Source: Syntrophobacterales bacterium
GTDB lineage: Bacteria; Desulfobacterota; Syntrophia; Syntrophales; UBA6807
Assembly (NCBI GenBank): GCA_021159265.1
Contig: JAGGSD010000219.1
Coordinates: forward strand, 1 to 10,570
Direction of reading: 5' to 3'
DNA length: 10,570 nucleotides
The position numbers and the translations under genes were made by a program. Below the pieces are notes generated by a model. The model was not told the DNA's origin, searched no databases, and saw only the letters and a list, made by a program, of their open reading frames with translations. This document shows, in pieces, positions 6,922 through 10,570 of the stretch (position 1 is the stretch's first letter; every line of letters starts with the position of its first letter).

Positions 6922-7420
6922 CAAAATACTCCCCCTCCTCCAAACTGCTTAACACATCAAATATTAATTCCAGTGGGAAACTTCTGCTCATAAGATTTTG
7001 AATTAACCGCCTTTTCTCCTTCGGAGAAATAAACTCAGATTCTGTTTCAGATGCAATTGATTTGCCACATTTTTTTTCTACAAGTTTTTGAATAGCCTCT
7101 TTTTCACTGATTTCATTCCTCACCCGTGCAATGGCCGTTTCAATAAGTTCCCGGCCGATCCCCTTTTCCCGAAGGCTCATTTCAATTTTTCTATTCCCCC
7201 ACAGCCTGTTCACTGCAAGATTTCTTGCCCAGCTTTCCGCAAAGGCTCCATCATCCAGATATTTGAGCTCCAATAGACTGTCAATAACATCATTGACTAC
7301 TCCTTTTTCAAATCCTTTTTCCATTAACTTTGATCGCAACTCTTTTGTGCTTCTTGATCTCACCAGGAGAAAACGAAAGGCCTTTTGTTTTGCCTTATCG
7401 TGTAAAATGTCATCCCCCAC
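6908..7420 (-). CDS. recX: RecX, regulator of RecA, 170 aa
   Basis: Binds RecA filaments and limits or caps their extension. The family is recognised by its tandem three-helix repeats. Visible are AFRFLLVRSRSTKELRSKL (14-32, with the typical L-x-x-R-x-R-S-x-x-E-L-R pattern), YLDDGAFAESWARN (54-67) and LWGNRKIEMSLREKGI (73-88). The length is typical for the family. The start is a GTG at 7420 whose G is the last base of the recA stop (TAGTG), with GAGGA about 6 bases upstream, so translation is coupled to recA as in many bacteria. Its 3' end encodes the strong purine-rich ribosome site of alaS. Confidence 0.94.
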   Translation of the reverse strand: MGDDILHDKAKQKAFRFLLVRSRSTKELRSKLMEKGFEKGVVNDVIDSLLELKYLDDGAFAESWARNLAVNRLWGNRKIEMSLREKGIGRELIETAIARVRNEISEKEAIQKLVEKKCGKSIASETESEFISPKEKRRLIQNLMSRSFPLELIFDVLSSLEEGEYFDDRG

Positions 7421-8439
7421 TATGCGTCCTCTTTTTCGATCTTCTTCGTCAGGTTGAATTTTTCACGAATTTCATCTTCGATTTGAATAAACAAATCAGG
7501 ATTTTCCTTGAGAAAAGTCCTCGTGTTTTCCCTTCCCTGCCCCAGTCTTTCACCTTTGTAGGAATACCATGCACCGCTTTTCTCCACAATTCCACTATTG
7601 GAAGCAAGATCTATAATATCATTTTCCCTCGAGATCCCTTCGCCAAAAATGATATCAAACTCCGTGTCTCTAAAGGGAGGGGCCACCTTATTTTTCACAA
7701 CCCTGACCCTGGTTCTGTTTCCTATGACATCCTGTCCATGTTTAATTGCCCCTATCTTTCTTATGTCAAGACGCATGGAGGAATAAAATTTAAGAGCATT
7801 ACCACCCGTTGTTGTTTCCGGATTGCCGAAAAACACCCCGATCTTCATCCTGATCTGGTTAATGAAAATAACCGTTGTTTTTGACTTGCTGATGCTTCCC
7901 GTAAGTTTCCGCAGTGCCTGGGACATGAGCCGTGCCTGAAGCCCCATCTGTGCATCCCCCATATCACCCTCGAGTTCAGCCCTGGGAACAAGGGCCGCAA
8001 CAGAATCTATAACAAGGACATCCAGTCCTCCGCTTCTCACCAGGACTTCGGCTATTTCAAGAGCCTGCTCTCCCGTATCCGGTTGAGATATTAACAGGGA
8101 ATCCGCATCTACTCCAATCTTTGCGGCATATTTGATATCAAGAGCATGTTCCGCGTCAATAAAGGCAGCAAGGCCATTTGCCTTTTGTGCTTCCGCAACA
8201 ATATGAAGGGCCAGGGTTGTTTTACCCCCCGACTCAGGACCAAATATTTCAACAACCCGCCCTCGCGGAACACCACCAACACCAAGGGCAATGTCTAGAC
8301 TGAGCACACCTGTCGATATGGATGGAACATCGGCAATAAATCCCCCCCCCAACTTCATGATTGAACCTTTTCCAAACTGCCGTTCGATCTGAGTTATCGC
8401 CAGATCTACCGCTTTTTCTTTATCTGTATCAGATGCCAT
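7420..8439 (-). CDS. recA: RecA recombinase, 339 aa
   Basis: DNA-dependent ATPase that forms filaments on single-stranded DNA, drives strand exchange and triggers LexA cleavage. Seen in order: N-terminal polymerisation helix region (AITQIERQFGKGSIMKL, 14-30); Walker A GPESGGKT (67-74); FIDAEHAL (93-100) with the catalytic Glu97; Walker B VLVIDSVAAL (141-150); DNA-binding loop L2 region INQIRMKIGVFFGNPETTTGG (about 193-213); and the C-terminal domain ending KKIEKEDA. The tail is short compared with E. coli (353 aa). The ATG at 8439 has an excellent ribosome site (GGGGAGGATCATT-ATG). The 85-base gap after thpR is the only sizeable gap within the block, so a recA promoter may lie there. I found no E. 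coli (CTGT-N8-ACAG) or Gram-positive (GAAC-N4-GTTC) LexA box in it. An unusual run of nine G encodes Gly31-33. Confidence 0.98.
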   Translation of the reverse strand: MASDTDKEKAVDLAITQIERQFGKGSIMKLGGGFIADVPSISTGVLSLDIALGVGGVPRGRVVEIFGPESGGKTTLALHIVAEAQKANGLAAFIDAEHALDIKYAAKIGVDADSLLISQPDTGEQALEIAEVLVRSGGLDVLVIDSVAALVPRAELEGDMGDAQMGLQARLMSQALRKLTGSISKSKTTVIFINQIRMKIGVFFGNPETTTGGNALKFYSSMRLDIRKIGAIKHGQDVIGNRTRVRVVKNKVAPPFRDTEFDIIFGEGISRENDIIDLASNSGIVEKSGAWYSYKGERLGQGRENTRTFLKENPDLFIQIEDEIREKFNLTKKIEKEDA

Positions 8440-8524
8440 AATGATCCTCCCCTTCCTTCGTTGTTATCTTTCTTGTTGTTGTGTTTCATTCCTCAACTTC
8501 CAACTCAAAACTTGAAATTTGTTT

Positions 8525-9106
8525 TTACCCCCCAAAAGGAAAATACGCAAGCTTTGTATACACAGCGCCACCAGGTTTCAGATCACTTTGAAAAAGGGTA
8601 AGTCCTTTGGAATTAAATTGTCCCGCCCGGTAATCTTCTCCTCTTTTAATTACCTCTGAAAGATTCATGATTCCCCCTCTGAATGACTTGACCCTCCCCA
8701 GTGTCAGATGGGGACTGAACTTACGTCTCTCTCTTTTATAACCGAAGGCCTCTAAATCTATGTCAATTGCTTCTTGAAGAATCGATAATCTTCCAATGTC
8801 TCCATTTAGTCCAAGCCACAGGACACGAGGTCTTCCCAGCTTCGGGAATACCCCTATTCCCCCAACATTCAATGAAATAGTCTCAGCACTTTTTGTCTTC
8901 CCTGTAATGATTTCCGAAATCGGGACAATCTCTTTTTCATAAATATCACCAAAGAACTTCAGTGTTAGATGGATTCCCTCCGGTCTTGCCCACCTGATGC
9001 CTTTGAGAAGTATCTTTAATTTATCCTGGACCGAGATGATTTGGTTTTTAACATCCTCCGGAAGTTCTATTGCCAGAAAAACTCTTTTCGGTTTTTCATC
9101 CGTCAT
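8525..9106 (-). CDS. thpR: RNA 2',3'-cyclic phosphodiesterase (2H/LigT family), 193 aa
   Basis: A member of the two-histidine phosphoesterase family that opens 2',3'-cyclic phosphates on RNA ends (and in vitro ligates tRNA halves). Both diagnostic HxTx motifs are present: HLTL at residues 46-49 (followed by KFFGD) and HLTL at 133-136 (followed by GRVK). The N-terminus KRVFLAIELPEDV is typical. The chosen ATG at 9106 overlaps the cinA stop (TAATG) and has AGGA just before it. A start 15 codons farther upstream would overlap cinA by 46 bases and add residues atypical of the family. The length is normal (about 180-190 aa). It is translationally coupled to cinA. Confidence 0.93.
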   Translation of the reverse strand: MTDEKPKRVFLAIELPEDVKNQIISVQDKLKILLKGIRWARPEGIHLTLKFFGDIYEKEIVPISEIITGKTKSAETISLNVGGIGVFPKLGRPRVLWLGLNGDIGRLSILQEAIDIDLEAFGYKRERRKFSPHLTLGRVKSFRGGIMNLSEVIKRGEDYRAGQFNSKGLTLFQSDLKPGGAVYTKLAYFPFGG

Positions 9107-10353
9107 TATTTCCTGCTTTCCACAAACCTTCTGAGAATTTCCAGAGACCATTGAGATGAAATTTCTTTTATTCTTCTTCGCTCCCAGCGAAAAAGAAACT
9201 TGCGGCAGATCGTATCCTTCCCGTCAGTTACCGCGATAAAGACAGTGCCAACCGGTTTTTCTACTGTTCCCCCTGCCGGCCCAGCGACTCCCGTAATGGC
9301 AAGACCAATATCGGTCTTTGCCAGTTTTTGGACACCTCCAGCCATAGAAACAGCCGTCTGTTCACTCACGGCGCCATATTCATCCAGGACCGAAGATGAA
9401 ACATTCAGCATTTCAATCTTTGATGCATTGCTGTATGTTACCACTCCCCTGTCAAGAAATTTCGAGCTGCCGGACACATTTGTGAGCCGATCAGTTATGA
9501 GCCCCCCCGTGCACGATTCTGCTACTGACAGCGTTAAATTTTTCTCCGTCAGAAGAAAAGCAATCACCCCTTCAAGGGTTTCATCATCATAGCCAAATAT
9601 ATATTTTCCAAGTCTTTTTACAATCTTCTGTTTTATAATTTCAAGATTCCCCACAGCCGTGGCTTCATCGCTGCCTCTGGATGTAATAACTATATGGTTC
9701 TCCGGGAATCTTGGGTAAAAGCCCAGAGTCACACCGGACATCTTGAAATTCTCACCGGAAAGCGCCTCATCAATCTTTGATTCGGAAAGTCCGAAAAGCT
9801 TTATTGTCTTCTGTAAGCTATACCGAACGGGTTCTTTAAATTCTTTTCTGAGCAGGGGGATTACACCTTCAGACAGCATTGTCTTCACTTCCACAGGAAC
9901 ACCGGGTATGACAACGATAATCTTCCCATCTCTTTTCAGTGAAAAGCCCCAGGCCGTTCCAACAGGGTTTAATATTGGAACGGCGCCTTCGGGAAACATG
10001 GCCTGTTTGGCGTTGTTGTCCGTCCATCGAATGTGAAATTTTTGAAATCTTTTCTTAATTTCACCAAGAACAGAATCATCCGTATATAACTTTAGACCAA
10101 ATGCTTTTGCTATGGAGGCAGTTGTGATATCGTCAGCCGTTGGTCCAAGACCACCCGTTACAATAACGGCATCAGATATCCCAAGCAGATATTCCAGGCT
10201 TTTTTTAATGGCATTTTCATCATCACCAACGGCCATCATAGCTGACACATGCCACTGCTCGGAATTTAACCGGCGCGATATGAAAGAGGAATTTGTATCC
10301 TGTATCATACCGCTTGTTAATTCATCCCCGATTGTTAATATACTGATATTCAA
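9106..10353 (-). CDS. cinA: CinA, nicotinamide-nucleotide amidase / competence-damage protein, 415 aa
   Basis: Two-domain protein. The N-terminal MoaB/Mog-like domain (COG1058, ADP-ribose pyrophosphatase-type activity in some homologues) shows ISILTIGDELTSG (3-15), GGLGPTADD (67-75) and IPGVPVEV (149-156). The C-terminal NMN deamidase (PncC) domain shows SVAESCTGG (276-284), VTYSNASK (305-312), GAVS (327-330) and TGVAGPAGGTVEKPVG (354-369). It recycles NMN to NaMN in the pyridine nucleotide cycle. The start is uncertain. I prefer the TTG at 10353, which has GGAG about 9 bases before it and gives the family-typical N-terminus MNISILTIGDEL; a TTG at 10383 would add 10 residues but has no ribosome site. 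It is the first gene of the visible block, and its stop overlaps the thpR start. In E. coli-type systems cinA genes often precede recA, as here. Confidence 0.94.
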   Translation of the reverse strand: MNISILTIGDELTSGMIQDTNSSFISRRLNSEQWHVSAMMAVGDDENAIKKSLEYLLGISDAVIVTGGLGPTADDITTASIAKAFGLKLYTDDSVLGEIKKRFQKFHIRWTDNNAKQAMFPEGAVPILNPVGTAWGFSLKRDGKIIVVIPGVPVEVKTMLSEGVIPLLRKEFKEPVRYSLQKTIKLFGLSESKIDEALSGENFKMSGVTLGFYPRFPENHIVITSRGSDEATAVGNLEIIKQKIVKRLGKYIFGYDDETLEGVIAFLLTEKNLTLSVAESCTGGLITDRLTNVSGSSKFLDRGVVTYSNASKIEMLNVSSSVLDEYGAVSEQTAVSMAGGVQKLAKTDIGLAITGVAGPAGGTVEKPVGTVFIAVTDGKDTICRKFLFRWERRRIKEISSQWSLEILRRFVESRK

Positions 10354-10381
10354 TTTTAACAACTCCGTAACCCGGAAATCC

Positions 10382-10413
10382 AATTTTGAATGTTGAATTC
10401 AAAATTTTGAATT
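10382..10413. repeat. AT-rich overlapping palindromes upstream of cinA
   Basis: Two nested symmetric elements: 10-bp arms AATTTTGAAT (10382-10391) and ATTCAAAATT (10397-10406) with a 5-base loop, and a perfect 18-bp palindrome AATTCAAAATTTTGAATT (10396-10413). Together they present three alternating TTTTGAA/TTCAAAA half-sites just upstream of the probable cinA start. This could be an operator for a dimeric regulator or part of a promoter, or low-complexity AT sequence. No clear -35/-10 pair is seen. Confidence 0.55.
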
Positions 10414-10445
10414 ACTGATTTGATTAGTTAGCAATAAGATTTACA

Positions 10446-10535
10446 ATTAATGACTCTGTTGATTTAAGGTCTTTTCGCCCAATCTCTGTGTTATGCTCAA
10501 AAAATAATCCTCGGAATATCAACAGAGTCATTAAT
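10446..10535. repeat. Perfect 18-bp inverted repeat enclosing a 54-nt centre
   Basis: Left arm ATTAATGACTCTGTTGAT (10446-10463) and right arm ATCAACAGAGTCATTAAT (10518-10535) are exact reverse complements. The centre (10464-10517) contains no gene. TTAA sits at both outer ends, inside the palindromic arms, so a target duplication cannot be distinguished from the repeat itself. There is no T-run after either arm, which argues against a factor-independent terminator. The layout suits a miniature inverted-repeat element or a large cruciform/RNA hairpin upstream of cinA. Confidence 0.75.
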
Positions 10536-10570
10536 GCGCTAAATGCCGGCGAATTTAACCAATAAGAGTA

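Noticed and set aside
8440..8524. LexA/SOS box in front of recA
   Set aside because: No E. coli-type CTGT-N8-ACAG and no GAAC-N4-GTTC found on either strand; a lineage-specific box cannot be excluded, but none can be claimed.
1..10570. CRISPR array, tRNA or rRNA genes
   Set aside because: No regularly spaced repeats of CRISPR size, and no tRNA cloverleaf or rRNA signature recognised on reading both strands.

Overview
The window reads as a Gram-negative bacterial chromosome with two parts. Every supported gene lies on the minus strand, so transcription runs from high to low coordinates. The right part (about 4.3-10.4 kb) is a tightly packed housekeeping/genome-maintenance block in the order cinA - thpR - recA - recX - alaS. 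This order, with stop/start overlaps between neighbours, together with RecA about 339 residues long, suggests a member of the former Deltaproteobacteria (Desulfobacterota or a relative). That placement is inference from gene order, not a computed phylogeny.

The left part (1-3.4 kb) is a restriction-modification module of type III architecture: a complete 885-aa Res-like helicase/nuclease, followed 9 bases later by the start of a DNA methyltransferase that runs off the window (214 codons visible). The order is res before mod, the reverse of the classic mod-res operons.

Between the two parts is the most interesting feature: a complete integron gene cassette without any visible integrase. It consists of a 143-aa membrane-anchored protein of unknown function and, starting 3 bases after its stop codon, an 88-bp attC recombination site. 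The attC has an R'' box (ACATAAC), a 22-bp stem interrupted by three single unpaired bases on the R'' arm, a 19-nt terminal loop, and an R' box (GTTATAC). The base series at the upstream edge of the cassette, GTTATGT, is the exact reverse complement of the R'' box, as expected if the cassette once circularised. This fixes the cassette at 541 bp. The restriction system begins 53 bases past the attC cut point, so it may be a second, very large cassette, or simply the flank of an isolated cassette. A degenerate 86-bp attC-like palindrome lies just upstream of the cassette.

The intergenic stretch between alaS and the cassette (about 380 bp) also carries a fourfold short repeat (GAAAATTCG) and a small GC-rich hairpin but no convincing gene. 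At the far right, upstream of cinA, lie an AT-rich cluster of palindromes and a perfect 18-bp inverted repeat with a 54-nt centre that looks like a small mobile or regulatory element.

Functionally, the housekeeping block covers nucleotide salvage (CinA), RNA-end processing (ThpR), recombination and its modulation (RecA/RecX) and alanine charging (AlaS). The region downstream of alaS has accumulated accessory DNA: a cassette and a defence system.
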